Under the pieces are notes generated by a model, which worked only from the letters and a program-made list of their open reading frames with translations, was not told where the DNA came from and ran no database searches. This document shows positions 52,884 through 62,796 of a DNA stretch of 64,000 nt, piece after piece. This DNA is from Hoylesella loescheii. GTDB lineage: Bacteria > Bacteroidota > Bacteroidia > Bacteroidales > Bacteroidaceae. Within the stretch, counting starts at the first letter, position 1. Each line of letters starts with the position of its first letter. A program made the translations under genes and the position numbers. The stretch spans positions 123,820 to 187,819 of the forward strand of contig JADYUK010000004.1 of assembly GCA_021531755.1 (NCBI GenBank), written 5' to 3'.

Positions 52884-54761
52884 ATGTATAAAGCTATCAT
52901 GATAAACACCGAAACTTTAGAAAAAGCGTTTAGAGAGTATATAAAAGGATGTGTCCTATCTAGAAGACCTGTAAACAAAACAGATTTTATAATAGGTGGA
53001 AGTGCCGCGGAAAGCTATATCAGTTTTATAAAACCAGATAAACTATTTAGTTACAATCCAGCGAAGTGGGCTCATGTTAAAAACATCTTTGACATCAAAA
53101 GTTCAGAAAAAATCCTTGAGATAATTAATGAATTGTTCACAGATGATGAGTTTAACAAAGTTGATAATGAAGGTACAAGCCAATATTTCAGAAGCAATGC
53201 AATAAAACAGTATTATTGTTTTTTGAAGGCTTGGGAGGTGTTCAAGTGTTATTCCCAAGGCGAATATATAGCACAGGAAAAGCGTGACATTACATCCCAA
53301 CAGCAAATCTACTATGGTGCCCCTGGCACAGGTAAGTCTCATACTATCAATGAGCAGACTGAGGGTGAGAGCGTAATACGTACGACTTTCCATCCAGATA
53401 GCGACTACTCAACCTTTGTTGGTGCCTATAAGCCAACCATGGGATTACTCCCTATCTGTGACGAGTTGGGACAACCTATGAAGATAGGTTCTACCGTACT
53501 CCACAAGGAACAGATAATCTATGAGTTTGTTGATCAAGCATTCCTTCAAGCTTATGTAAACGCTTGGAAGTATTATGCCGAGAACAGCGATACTGCTAAG
53601 AAACAATATCTTGTGATTGAAGAGATTAACCGAGGTAACTGTGCTCAGATATTCGGTGACCTCTTCCAGCTGCTTGACCGTAATGACAATGGCTTCTCAG
53701 TATATCCTATCAATGCCGACAAGGATATGAAGAAGCAGTTGGCGAAGGCATTCAAGAAGGATGGCAAGACTATCACAATTGAAGATGCAGACAAAATCAA
53801 TGCACTATACAAGGGAAAGGATGTAGTGAGCCAAGTTCTTTCTGGTGACATCCTTCTGCTGCCTAACAATCTTTATATTTGGGCAACCATGAACACCAGC
53901 GACCAGTCATTGTTCCCAATAGACTCAGCCTTCAAGCGTCGTTGGGAATGGCAATACATGCCTATTGGTAAGGGCTATGACGAAAGTGGTACTGAAATCA
54001 AATGGTCAATCGAAGGTGCAACCAAGAAATACGATTGGTGGTCTTTCTTGGAGAAGATTAATGCTCAGATTGCTGAAGCAACACAATCGGAGGATAAGAA
54101 ACTCGGTTTCTTCTTCTGCAAGGCAACTGACGGTGTAATCTCAGCAGAGAAGTTCGTAGGCAAGGTCATCTTCTACCTATGGAATGACGTGTTCAAAAAT
54201 AATGGCTTTGAAGGTCCTATCTTCAAGGACACAGACGGCTCAGAATTATCATTTGGAAAATTCTACAAATCTGACACGAAGGGTAATGCCATCGTACAGA
54301 AGGATAAGGTAGAGCTGTTCCTGAATAAACTGGGTGTAGAAGAGTTCAAAGGTGCAAACTCATCTGTTGATGAACAAGAAGAGGATGAAGATGGAAATCT
54401 AACAACATCCACTTCTACAGGACGTGATTATACAAAATTCTCTGTAAATGGTGTTGGTAGGTACGCAAAGAATAATCTTGCAGCAGAGTGCGTCAAGAAA
54501 TACATAGAACTTAACCCCACTAAGACTGCTGACGAAGTCTTGAATGATTGGTTAAGTCTTGGCAATATCGTACCTCATTTTGTTGAATCAAAAGAGCAAT
54601 ATGACGCAAGAACTGACAACAGCAAACGATCTCACGAGATTCCTTGCGGAGGAACTGTTATATACGTTGCACATGACGGTTATGGAAGTAGCGGCAAGGT
54701 TTTAGTGTTAAAAGATGCGATAAATCAAAAGGATTGGGGTCTTACTGTAGAAGAAGCATAA
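52884..54761 (+). CDS. McrB-like AAA+ NTPase of a modification-dependent/LlaJI-type restriction system
   Basis: A 625-residue protein. Residues ~1-135 are an unassigned N-terminal (probably DNA-recognition) part; the McrB AAA+ domain follows: Walker A YGAPGTGKSHTI (~143), Walker B YLVIEEINRGNCAQIFGDLF (~240), sensor ATMNTSDQSLFPID (~334) and the arginine-finger region FKRRWEW (~352). McrB-type motors use GTP or ATP to drive the McrC-type nuclease. The nuclease gene starts 4 bp after its stop. Confidence 0.88.
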   Translation: MYKAIMINTETLEKAFREYIKGCVLSRRPVNKTDFIIGGSAAESYISFIKPDKLFSYNPAKWAHVKNIFDIKSSEKILEIINELFTDDEFNKVDNEGTSQYFRSNAIKQYYCFLKAWEVFKCYSQGEYIAQEKRDITSQQQIYYGAPGTGKSHTINEQTEGESVIRTTFHPDSDYSTFVGAYKPTMGLLPICDELGQPMKIGSTVLHKEQIIYEFVDQAFLQAYVNAWKYYAENSDTAKKQYLVIEEINRGNCAQIFGDLFQLLDRNDNGFSVYPINADKDMKKQLAKAFKKDGKTITIEDADKINALYKGKDVVSQVLSGDILLLPNNLYIWATMNTSDQSLFPIDSAFKRRWEWQYMPIGKGYDESGTEIKWSIEGATKKYDWWSFLEKINAQIAEATQSEDKKLGFFFCKATDGVISAEKFVGKVIFYLWNDVFKNNGFEGPIFKDTDGSELSFGKFYKSDTKGNAIVQKDKVELFLNKLGVEEFKGANSSVDEQEEDEDGNLTTSTSTGRDYTKFSVNGVGRYAKNNLAAECVKKYIELNPTKTADEVLNDWLSLGNIVPHFVESKEQYDARTDNSKRSHEIPCGGTVIYVAHDGYGSSGKVLVLKDAINQKDWGLTVEEA

Positions 54762-54765
54762 ATCT

Positions 54766-56952
54766 ATGCGTATCATCATTGAAGAATATAAATATGCGGC
54801 CGCTGATGTAAAGGACGTTCTCAAGGGTATTGATGCTCTTGAGAATGTTGAAGGCTATGTCAGCGTGAACTATGTCGGGTATTTCTACAATACCGACAAG
54901 GATGTTCGTGACTGCGTATTTATCCTTCCCAAGGTACTACTGGAGGATATGGATGGCCGTGAACTTGTCTTCGGCAAGTACTGTCCAGAGGAAATCGTCA
55001 ATCTCGATGCCCACAATCCCCTAACTCAGCAAGAGAAGGACTTCATCTATGAGTTTGCCGTATGGATTTACCGTGCTATCGTGGTGTTCCATAACGACAA
55101 GCGAAACAAGACGAGCATCGTCTATCATAAGAAGATAGCAGAGGTTGGAAAGGGAGGCAAGCATCTGAGCAACACCTTCCTCGACATCCTTTTGTCGTTG
55201 GTGCAGTTCAACAAGGACAACCAGGATTTCTTCTTCTATGTCCTTCGCAACATTCATGCTGGATTCAACAAGATAAACTGGAACCGCACTATAGCCACAA
55301 CACCTGCCATCATCCAAGATAGCAATGCTGTATATCTGCGTCCAGTCAACAAGAAGAGACAGATCAACTTCGATGAAGAGTTGCTTGTCATCTTCTTCTC
55401 CATTTTGAACTATATCCATGAGCACTACGGTTTCCCTGTCAACATCAACTGCAACTTTGATCTGATTACTGGTAAGCAGTTCAAAGTGTACTTGAATGGC
55501 ATGGGCAAGATGCGTTTGAAGCAAATAAAGTACAAGTACTTCTCTGACAAGGCTCTCGAATTGTGGGATTTGTGCTATGCTTTCTTTGATTCTGCCCGAC
55601 AAATCTATGTAAGTTCCGAACAGAAGGAATACCTTCTGGTCAAGAACTTCAACATAGTCTTTGAGTCAATCATTGATGAACTGGTGGGTGACAGAAACAT
55701 CCCTGCAGGTTTGAAGGAGCAGGATGATGGCAAGCGCATCGACCACATGTATAGTTACCAAGGGTTGACCACATACGAAGAAGATAAACCTATATACTAT
55801 ATCGGTGACTCGAAGTATTATAAGCGTGGCAACCATATTGGCAAAGAATCTGTCTATAAGCAGTTTACATACGCAAGGAATGTCATCCAGTGGAATTTGA
55901 ACCTGTTCATGAATGATGATAGGGATGATGAAGAATTGCAGTATGACAAGAATAACTTCGGCAACGTACCAAAGTTGCGTGATGACGTGACTGAGGGCTA
56001 CAACGTGATTCCGAACTTCTTCATCAGTGCCAAGTTGAACAAGGAACTGAGTTATAAGGACGAGGTTGAGATTACGGACAAGAAGAATACACACTTCTCG
56101 AACAATCACTTTGAGAATCGTCTGTTCGACCGTGATACGCTGCTAATCTGCCACTATGACGTGAACTTCCTCTATGTCATATCCTTGTATGCTCGAAACA
56201 ATAGCCTTCAGAAGGATGCTTGGAAAAAGAAAGTACGTGATACCTTCCGGTCAGAGATACAGAGGATGCTAACAGAGCAATATAGTTTCTATGCTATGCA
56301 GGCCCATCCGAATGTGGATGCCACTCAATACATAGAAGAGAACTTCAAGGAGGTGCTTGGCAAACTCTATCAACCCTTTCCTAACAAAGAGTTCTTCTCC
56401 CTGGCATTGGATTCCAACGAAAAGTACAAGGAAGAGAATGACCAACTGCTGGATGAACTGAAGAAGCATTTCTATGTGGAAGAATGTAGAATCGGAACAG
56501 ATCCAACAGAGATATTGGAGGGTGCAAAGGCTATTACCCCTGTGCCAGTAGGCATCGAAAAGCAAAAGACCGGTGTTCTTATGGTCATGATGGAGAACTT
56601 TGCGGACAAGTGCGTGAAGTTCCTGCCTTATGGAAAGATTGCTATTGGTATCAAGTACTCAAAGGATTCCATGGCAATAGTCGAACATCGTTCTGAAATT
56701 GGTTACATTCTGTTCCATACTCGCAAGGATGTAGGACAGCATCTGTTCGCAATCAATAGTGACATCACTATGGTTGATAAAGAAGAACTCTGTAACGATG
56801 TTTACAAGAATGTCAGTACCACAGAAATGTATGCTGTTGTACCTTTTGAGACAATCGAACTGGATAGCAGCCACCTGCACTCAAGCAAGAAATCATTTAC
56901 TCCGAAAACGAGATGTGATGCTCAGTTTGAGGAACTAAATAACTTACAGTAA
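54766..56952 (+). CDS. LlaJI/McrC-type restriction endonuclease subunit
   Basis: A 728-residue partner of the McrB-like motor. The N-terminal half has the McrC-like organisation (RDCVFILPKVLLEDMDGREL, YEFAVWIYRAIVVFHNDKRN); the nuclease core around residues 325-360 has a PD-(D/E)xK pattern (RIDHMYSYQGL, then IYYIGDSKYYK with DxK). The C-terminal ~330 residues are specific to the LlaJI group. Cut target (methylated DNA as in McrBC, or a sequence with its own methylase) is not determined: no methyltransferase gene is adjacent. Confidence 0.82.
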   Translation: MRIIIEEYKYAAADVKDVLKGIDALENVEGYVSVNYVGYFYNTDKDVRDCVFILPKVLLEDMDGRELVFGKYCPEEIVNLDAHNPLTQQEKDFIYEFAVWIYRAIVVFHNDKRNKTSIVYHKKIAEVGKGGKHLSNTFLDILLSLVQFNKDNQDFFFYVLRNIHAGFNKINWNRTIATTPAIIQDSNAVYLRPVNKKRQINFDEELLVIFFSILNYIHEHYGFPVNINCNFDLITGKQFKVYLNGMGKMRLKQIKYKYFSDKALELWDLCYAFFDSARQIYVSSEQKEYLLVKNFNIVFESIIDELVGDRNIPAGLKEQDDGKRIDHMYSYQGLTTYEEDKPIYYIGDSKYYKRGNHIGKESVYKQFTYARNVIQWNLNLFMNDDRDDEELQYDKNNFGNVPKLRDDVTEGYNVIPNFFISAKLNKELSYKDEVEITDKKNTHFSNNHFENRLFDRDTLLICHYDVNFLYVISLYARNNSLQKDAWKKKVRDTFRSEIQRMLTEQYSFYAMQAHPNVDATQYIEENFKEVLGKLYQPFPNKEFFSLALDSNEKYKEENDQLLDELKKHFYVEECRIGTDPTEILEGAKAITPVPVGIEKQKTGVLMVMMENFADKCVKFLPYGKIAIGIKYSKDSMAIVEHRSEIGYILFHTRKDVGQHLFAINSDITMVDKEELCNDVYKNVSTTEMYAVVPFETIELDSSHLHSSKKSFTPKTRCDAQFEELNNLQ

Positions 56953-56979
56953 CTATGGAGCAAATGTGCCCTTTCGCTA

Positions 56980-57843
56980 TCATCCTAATGTTTCTTTGTT
57001 CCAATATGCCTGTAGGTTCTCTTTGATGCACTTCATCACAACAGAAAAGTCTATCTGCTCTTTCCAACGTATCTTTTTCAAGAATGCTTTCCACCAAATA
57101 TTGCGTGTGGCATCCGTTGCAAACTTGTCTGTGAAAAGGGCAAGGTTCTCTCGGTAAGGTGTATTCCTGTTCTTAAACGTACCGACAATGGCTTCCTCAA
57201 GAAGTTCCTTGTCTATCTCATGGTTGGTGAACAACTGATACACATCAAAGAAATCTTTCATGCGGCTGTTGCTTTCGTCACGGTCAACCATTGCATGAAA
57301 CTTCTCTGCTATCAAAGTTTCCAATGAATAGGCATACAGTTCCACGGCAGGAACATCTGGTAACAACAACGGATAGTCTAATGACAGAGGATAAGGTGTT
57401 ACAACATCACCGAAGCCTATGTCAACTGACACTTGTTGCACTATTGTGTCTAAGTGTGCCACCACTTTTACACAAGTGCCTGGGTATTTCTTTTCAACGG
57501 CTATTGGCTCCAATTCAAGCGAAGTTGCATCGAATGTAACTCCATCGTCCTCACATTCAATGGCGCACACTTTTTGAAAAATCTCTTTTAGGTTATCTCT
57601 GTCATTGTTGATGCGTTCTCCCAACAGATCAATGTCAATGGTTGGACGAGCCTTGAACCCATCCAAGGCAAACAATAGCGAACTGCCTTTCAGAAGAAAG
57701 TGGCTCTTGTAAGGACTTGCAGAGATACGGAACAGCAAGCGTTCATGCAAGTATCTAACCAACACTTTCATATACTCTTGCTTCTCCTCTTTGGCGAGGT
57801 TCAACAAACGTGTCCTAATGGACTTCCCTATATCCGTTGTCAT
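56980..57843 (-). CDS. AbiEii-family nucleotidyltransferase toxin
   Basis: A 287-residue protein of the AbiEii/AbiGii group. The nucleotidyltransferase site is visible: LLKGSSLLFALDGFKARPTIDIDLLGERI, with GSS and the DxD pair of IDIDL, plus a downstream ETLIAEKFHAMVDRDESNSRMKDFFD segment (Lys and Asp) that is conserved in the family. AbiEii toxins transfer nucleotides and block growth, aborting phage infection; AbiEi antagonises them at the transcription level. Overlaps its antitoxin gene by 4 bp. Confidence 0.88.
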   Translation of the reverse strand: MTTDIGKSIRTRLLNLAKEEKQEYMKVLVRYLHERLLFRISASPYKSHFLLKGSSLLFALDGFKARPTIDIDLLGERINNDRDNLKEIFQKVCAIECEDDGVTFDATSLELEPIAVEKKYPGTCVKVVAHLDTIVQQVSVDIGFGDVVTPYPLSLDYPLLLPDVPAVELYAYSLETLIAEKFHAMVDRDESNSRMKDFFDVYQLFTNHEIDKELLEEAIVGTFKNRNTPYRENLALFTDKFATDATRNIWWKAFLKKIRWKEQIDFSVVMKCIKENLQAYWNKETLG

Positions 57844-58424
57844 AGTCTTGTCTCCAAATATGTAGTCATTATATTTTTCACTCTTAGTTTCTGTGCGTAT
57901 TCATGGAGTAGAGATATATTGCGGTTCTCCTTTTTGAGATAGTTGTCTATCACCTCACCGCACACATCAAGCCCTATCTTGTTTCGGTACTTAACAGCAT
58001 CACAGACCGTTCGCTCCATATCTGTAATGAGTACATCATAACCAGATATACTCTTTTTGATTATACCAAACTCCAAATTCTCCTTGTTCCAATAATAGAG
58101 ATCAATAGGAGGATAGTCTGGCAAACGCACCTTTCGCTTGGCTTCAATGGCTATGCAAGTAGCGGAAGGCACTTGTGTGGAAAGTCCATAATGAGCAAAA
58201 GCACTATACAAGCAAAGCACCCCATGCGGAACTATACGTTCCACATCTATCATGTTGTTTGCCAACGCTGACTTTTCCACATAGACACCTTTACGAAGCC
58301 GCATAAGCGTTCCATCTTCTATTGCACGGCGAAGCTGCTCATATTCACCACGGCTTTTCACTTCACCTGTGGTTATGAATCCACCTTGCTGTTTTAGAGT
58401 GTCAATGACTGTCTTTCTATTCAT
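57840..58424 (-). CDS. AbiEi-family antitoxin
   Basis: A 194-residue protein: N-terminal winged HTH (VIDTLKQQGGFITTGEVKSR, RKGVYVEKS) and the AbiEi core (VPHGVLCLYSAFAHYGLSTQ, DMERTVCDAVKYR). AbiEi binds its own promoter and keeps the toxin gene off. The ATG at 58424 (MNRKTV) was chosen because the -7 promoter box at 58443-58450 overlaps the upstream TTG alternative. Confidence 0.88.
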   Translation of the reverse strand: MNRKTVIDTLKQQGGFITTGEVKSRGEYEQLRRAIEDGTLMRLRKGVYVEKSALANNMIDVERIVPHGVLCLYSAFAHYGLSTQVPSATCIAIEAKRKVRLPDYPPIDLYYWNKENLEFGIIKKSISGYDVLITDMERTVCDAVKYRNKIGLDVCGEVIDNYLKKENRNISLLHEYAQKLRVKNIMTTYLETRL

Positions 58425-58442
58425 GTTATTCTTATTTGCGTG

Positions 58443-58450
58443 CAAAGATA
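58443..58450 (-). promoter_or_regulatory. Promoter -7 box of abiE
   Basis: TATCTTTG on the minus strand, 18 bp before the antitoxin ATG. Confidence 0.6.
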
Positions 58451-58746
58451 CAGCTACTTGTTGAGAATAAAGAATGTTTTGTGTTAAAAATTACGGATAA
58501 TATAAATAATATCCGTAATATTTTACATTTTTCATCAAACATTGACCGTTTGCCTTACAAGTCACCTTACATTCATAAATGTGTTAATCAAACCTTAATT
58601 CCATGTCAACAAGTTCTTATATTCATTATTTTAACTTAACCAGAGTATCTATTATTAGTTGATTATCAGTATTATACGCTTTAAACGGCAGAAAAGTGAC
58701 CGTATGGATTCTGATTAGATACGAAAAGGTGAATATTTAACGTATT

Positions 58747-58912
58747 TAACTTTCGATCACCTCAGGAATCACGAAATAAGGGTTGTGAGGGGCGCTTTTA
58801 ACCGCCCCATAATGTGGTGAATGGAAGTTATAGGACGAAATCCATAAAGGGGTACGGTTGAAATGACTCCCTTGAACAGTAGGGTGTGATTACATGTCAT
58901 ACCCTACTGTTC
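58747..58912 (+). ncRNA. Possible small RNA with two hairpins
   Basis: In the 600-bp gap between divergent genes, TAACTTTC (58747-58754) resembles a -7 box. A G/C hairpin (GGGGCGCTTTTAACCGCCCC region, ~58789-58807) follows, then a long perfect stem GAACAGTAGGGT (58874-58885) with ACCCTACTGTTC (58901-58912), extended inward with a mismatch, and A/T-rich sequence after it. The order box, structured part, terminator-like hairpin suits a small RNA, but no family was recognised. Confidence 0.3.
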
Positions 58913-59014
58913 TAAAAAGCATTTTTGTGTAGTTTACGATGCTACGTTTTGCTGTTTTTTACTTGGTAGACGCAGTTTTTCCATTGTTTATGCCGTATTT
59001 CGAGATAAAAACGT

Positions 59015-59022
59015 TATCTTTG
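59015..59022 (+). promoter_or_regulatory. Promoter -7 box of the AAA_14 ATPase gene
   Basis: TATCTTTG, 42 bp before the ATG. A short palindrome GATAC-CA-GTATC lies between box and start and may be an operator. Confidence 0.6.
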
Positions 59023-59064
59023 CGGTGTAAAATCTGATACCAGTATCAAAAATAGTACTCTAAT

Positions 59065-60324
59065 ATGATATTCGAACGTAAGAAATATTTGGATGGACTT
59101 ATTGCAGGACGTGGAAACGGTCTTGTGAAGATTATAACAGGTGTCAGACGGTGTGGAAAGTCTTTCCTGCTGTTTGAGATCTGGCATAACTGGTTATTGG
59201 AACATGGGGTGACTGATAGTCACATCATCGAAATACAACTTGATGATTTCCGAAACAGGCGGTTGAGGAAGCCTGATGCCTTGCTCGACTATATAGATTC
59301 AAAGGTTATGGATGATGGCAATCCTTATTATATAGTTTTGGACGAGGTGCAGCTAGTAGAAGAATTCGTGGAGGTTATTCTTAGCTTGACACACATGCGG
59401 AATGTAGATGTGTATGTGTCAGGCTCAAACTCTCGTTTCCTGTCAAGTGATGTTGTGACTGAGTTCCGAGGCAGAGGTGACGAAATACGCATCTGGCCTC
59501 TCACCTTTGACGAATACTTTAATGGTATTGGTGGCGATATACGCAAAGCTTGGTTGGATTACTATACTTTTGGAGGACTGCCACAGGTGGCTTTGCTTGA
59601 AACGGAAGAAAAGAAAACAGACTATTTGCGTGGTCTGTATGAAACGACCTATCTGCGTGATGTAATTGAGCGCAACCATCTACGCAATCCAGAAGGAATG
59701 AAGGAATTGGTACGGGTGCTTGCTTCTGGTATAGGTTCTTCCACCAACCCAACAAGAATAGCCAATACCTTTCAATCTTCACAAGGGGTAGCCATAAAAA
59801 GAGACACTATAAAACAATACATTGACTATCTGAAAGACTCTTTCTTGATAGAAGAAGCCTTACGCTATGATGTGAAAGGCAGAAAATATATTGGTACCGA
59901 GACGAAATACTACTTCGCAGACATCGGCATTCGTGCAGCCATTCTTAACTACCGCCAACAAGAGGAAACGCACATTATGGAAAACATTATCTATAATGAG
60001 CTTCGCAGTCGAGGATATTATGTGGACATAGGATTGGTTGAACTTGGTGGCAAGGATGAGAACGGTAAGTTTGTCAGAAAACAGTTGGAGGTAGACTTTG
60101 TGGTGAACCGCCCTCCATACAGAGTGTATATCCAATCGGCTTTCCACATGCCTACGCCAGAGAAGGAACAGCAAGAACGTCGCCCATTATTGTCAATCAA
60201 TGACCACTTTCGTAAGATTGTCATTGTTGGTGATGACATTCATCGCAAGGAGGACGAACTCGGCGTGTTGACTATTGGGTTGTTGGATTTCTTGACGGAC
60301 AAAGATTTACTTGAACTGGGATAA
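59065..60324 (+). CDS. AAA_14/DUF4143 ATPase
   Basis: A 419-residue protein of the common archaeal/bacterial AAA_14 + DUF4143 family. Walker A is IITGVRRCGKSFLL (~residue 26), Walker B YYIVLDEVQLVEEF (~95), then SGSNSRFLSSDVVTEFRGR and the family segment YTFGGLPQVALLE. The C-terminal DUF4143 part includes YFADIGIRAAILNYR and a nuclease-like LEVDFVVNRP segment. Role unknown; such genes are frequent in mobile and defence regions. Own promoter just upstream. Confidence 0.88.
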   Translation: MIFERKKYLDGLIAGRGNGLVKIITGVRRCGKSFLLFEIWHNWLLEHGVTDSHIIEIQLDDFRNRRLRKPDALLDYIDSKVMDDGNPYYIVLDEVQLVEEFVEVILSLTHMRNVDVYVSGSNSRFLSSDVVTEFRGRGDEIRIWPLTFDEYFNGIGGDIRKAWLDYYTFGGLPQVALLETEEKKTDYLRGLYETTYLRDVIERNHLRNPEGMKELVRVLASGIGSSTNPTRIANTFQSSQGVAIKRDTIKQYIDYLKDSFLIEEALRYDVKGRKYIGTETKYYFADIGIRAAILNYRQQEETHIMENIIYNELRSRGYYVDIGLVELGGKDENGKFVRKQLEVDFVVNRPPYRVYIQSAFHMPTPEKEQQERRPLLSINDHFRKIVIVGDDIHRKEDELGVLTIGLLDFLTDKDLLELG

Positions 60325-60999
60325 ACGTAATAATGATATTTTTAGCGAATACACAAATCCCGTCTTTGGTCTGTTGTCTATTATGAAACAATTCTCTAGA
60401 GAAAAGTGAGTGTCTCAGATTATATACTTACCTTTGCCATATTAATAAACAAACGGTAACATACACAAATGATACGAAACCCACTCATTTTTTTTCCTCG
60501 TTGTGACACTTTCAACTTTAATCACAACTCTGGAAAAGTCCATAAATAAAACAGGAAGCTCAATTAAAGAGATTCCTGTCGAAATTTATGCACCTAATGA
60601 ATACTATTCTGATGTTGATGTTGCAAGTCTCGATTATAAAATAATATGTTGGCAGAATCAGTACTTTCAAAAGAGATGTTCGTCTAAAGGAAATAAGTAC
60701 AGAAAGAAAGCAAGTGGCATCAATGGGTTTAGTTAAAAAAACACTTTTACAAAAACACAATCTACCATATTGTTTAACTGGTTTAACATCTGATATTCAT
60801 AGAGGTGATGTTCCCTATTACCTCTGTTTCAGAAATCTTCGAATTTAATAAGTGGCCTACCTCAGAAAATAGACAATTTATTATTAACGTGAGTTCGGTA
60901 GGATGATTGTTTGTTACTGGAAAATGTGATAGAACAAAGAAACAACTGTCTGGCGAACTTTATGGGTGAGTTCAATAAGTCTGCATTGACTCAAGAAAT
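60325..60999 (+). other. AT-rich region with decayed coding scraps
   Basis: A 77-codon frame from a GTG at 60503 to 60736 (IKEIPVEIYAPNEYYSDVDV, then DYKIICWQNQYF) and adjacent short frames look like remains of a broken gene; none has a recognised domain or a clear start. Nothing else is supported. Confidence 0.35.
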
Positions 61000-61069
61000 A
61001 CAAAACATCAGAAGCGTCCTACCTTGCAATTAATATTTTGAACAATGCAGGACGCTTCTGATGTTTTGT
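61000..61069. terminator. Very strong hairpin downstream of rseP
   Basis: A perfect 21-bp stem (61000-61020 with 61049-61069; arm begins ACAAAACATCAGAAGC) and an A/T-rich loop. Lies ~180 bp beyond the rseP stop on the minus strand and at the end of the accessory island. A smaller perfect hairpin (GTGATGTGT-CTCC-ACACATCAC, 61072-61093) stands next to it. Confidence 0.7.
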
Positions 61070-61250
61070 GAGTGATGTGTCTCCACACATCACATTATTT
61101 ATAATGTCCTTGTAGACAATACCATGATAGACAATACAGAGACAGATAATGTCTGGATTGATATCACGGGAAAACAATGACCGGATGGTATGGCCGAACG
61201 AATGTGATTATGGGCTCCCTGTATTAATGCGCTTCTCCGCACTGTCTGGC

Positions 61251-62690
61251 TTACATTACCCCTATCCACCTCAGCACATCGTTGAGGTTGGCGAATATCA
61301 TGAGGAGGAAGAGGATGGTCATCCCGACATACTGCGCACGGAGGAGGAACTTGTCACTCGGTTTGCGGCGTGTGATAATCTCGTAAAGCAAGAACAGGAC
61401 ATGTCCGCCGTCAAGAGCTGGGATTGGGAGGATATTCATGAAGGCGAGGATGATGGAGAGGAAGGCTGTCATCTTCCAGAACAACATCCAGTCCCATGAT
61501 GGGGGGAAGAGTGAGCCGATGGCTCCGAAGCCACCCAGCGACTTGGCACCGTCAGAGGTGAAGACATACTTCAGGTCAGAGACATATCCGCTGAGAATGT
61601 CCAGTCCATAGCGGACACCGGCAGGGACGCTCTCTATGATGCCGTAGCTCTTGTGTGTCGGCTTGTAGTAGTTGGCGAGTGTTGTCTGTGTCACACCGAT
61701 GTGCAGCTCAGGTGTCATGGTCAGCGCTATGGTGTCTGTCTTGGCGCCGCCAGCCCTCGCTACGGTCATCGTGACGCTCCTGAGGGCGAGGCTGTCCTTT
61801 GATGTGGTGGCAGAGGTGAGACAGTCGTCTATGACACCTATCTGGTATGTGAACTCGTTCCAGGAGTCTATGGGGTGGCCGTTGAGCGATGTTATCCTGT
61901 CGCCCTTGACGATGCCTGCCTTGGCTGCTGGTGTGCCGGCTATGACGCTGTCTATCTCGCACGGTATGAGCGGACGTGTGAAGACTGGCTGTGACTGGAG
62001 CATGGACAGGAGGTTCATGTCGCCTGGCAGGGCTATCTTGATGTCCTTGCCGTCGCGGCTGACGTGTGCCTCTGAGGCTGTGGAGAGAGAACGGAAGACA
62101 TCGGCCGAGAACTCACGGAACTCTCCCTCGTCTGTGCCGAGGAGTATGTCTCCGTCACGGAATCCGAGAGCCTTCGCCTCGCTGTTGAACTTCATGCCCA
62201 TATTCATGTCCTTCATCGCGATATAGTCCTCGCCCCATGTGTATAGGACGGCAGAGTATATTATCAGGGCAAGCAGGAAATTGACCATCACACCGCCTGT
62301 CATTATGAGCAGACGCTGCCATGCCGGTTTCCCACGGAACTCATAGGGCTTGGGGGGAGCCTGCAGCTTGGCGACATCGTGCTGTGTCTCGTCTATCATT
62401 CCCTCTATCTGGCAGTATCCGCCGAGCGGTATCCAGCCTATGCCGTATTCTGTGCCGTCGTATTCGTACTCGCCCTCTTCATTGCGGCGTACTGGCTCTT
62501 TGCCACGGAGACGGCGGTACCAGTTGGAGTATGTGGAGAAGAGAGAGAACTTCCAGTCGAAGAAGACATAGAACTTGTTGACTCTCACACCGAAGAGTTT
62601 CGAGAAGAGAAAGTGTCCGCCCTCGTGCAGGAATACAAGTATCGTTATGGCGAGTATGAACTGTAGGGCGCGGATAAGGAAAATTTCCAT
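61251..62690 (-). CDS. rseP: RseP-type site-2 zinc metalloprotease
   Basis: A 479-residue intramembrane protease that cuts anti-sigma or other membrane proteins. Zinc motif HExxH is FLHEGGHFLFSK (residues ~21-32); the third ligand is in PALDGGHVLF near 425. Between them are the GGY segment IPLGGYCQIEGM and PDZ-like parts (GFRDGDILLGTDEGEF; AGIVKGDRITSLNGHPIDSW). An insert around residues 45-80 (KFSLFSTYSNWYRRLRGKEP) is typical of Bacteroidetes copies. Dxr gene follows upstream on the same strand, the common rseP-dxr pairing. Confidence 0.93.
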   Translation of the reverse strand: MEIFLIRALQFILAITILVFLHEGGHFLFSKLFGVRVNKFYVFFDWKFSLFSTYSNWYRRLRGKEPVRRNEEGEYEYDGTEYGIGWIPLGGYCQIEGMIDETQHDVAKLQAPPKPYEFRGKPAWQRLLIMTGGVMVNFLLALIIYSAVLYTWGEDYIAMKDMNMGMKFNSEAKALGFRDGDILLGTDEGEFREFSADVFRSLSTASEAHVSRDGKDIKIALPGDMNLLSMLQSQPVFTRPLIPCEIDSVIAGTPAAKAGIVKGDRITSLNGHPIDSWNEFTYQIGVIDDCLTSATTSKDSLALRSVTMTVARAGGAKTDTIALTMTPELHIGVTQTTLANYYKPTHKSYGIIESVPAGVRYGLDILSGYVSDLKYVFTSDGAKSLGGFGAIGSLFPPSWDWMLFWKMTAFLSIILAFMNILPIPALDGGHVLFLLYEIITRRKPSDKFLLRAQYVGMTILFLLMIFANLNDVLRWIGVM

Positions 62691-62796
62691 CGGGTAAATA
62701 AAATATGTGTTTTGTTAAGTGATTAATATCGGCTTATGAGCCGTATGATGCTGTATTGGTTATCCCTGCGGGGGGGCTGACCATCTGCCACGCCCC

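Noticed and set aside
58425..58445. TTG start of the AbiEi antitoxin
   Set aside because: It overlaps the promoter -7 box; the ATG at 58424 gives the usual family N-terminus.
60503..60736. Intact small gene from GTG
   Set aside because: Surrounding frames look decayed, there is no promoter and no domain; kept only as a coding scrap.
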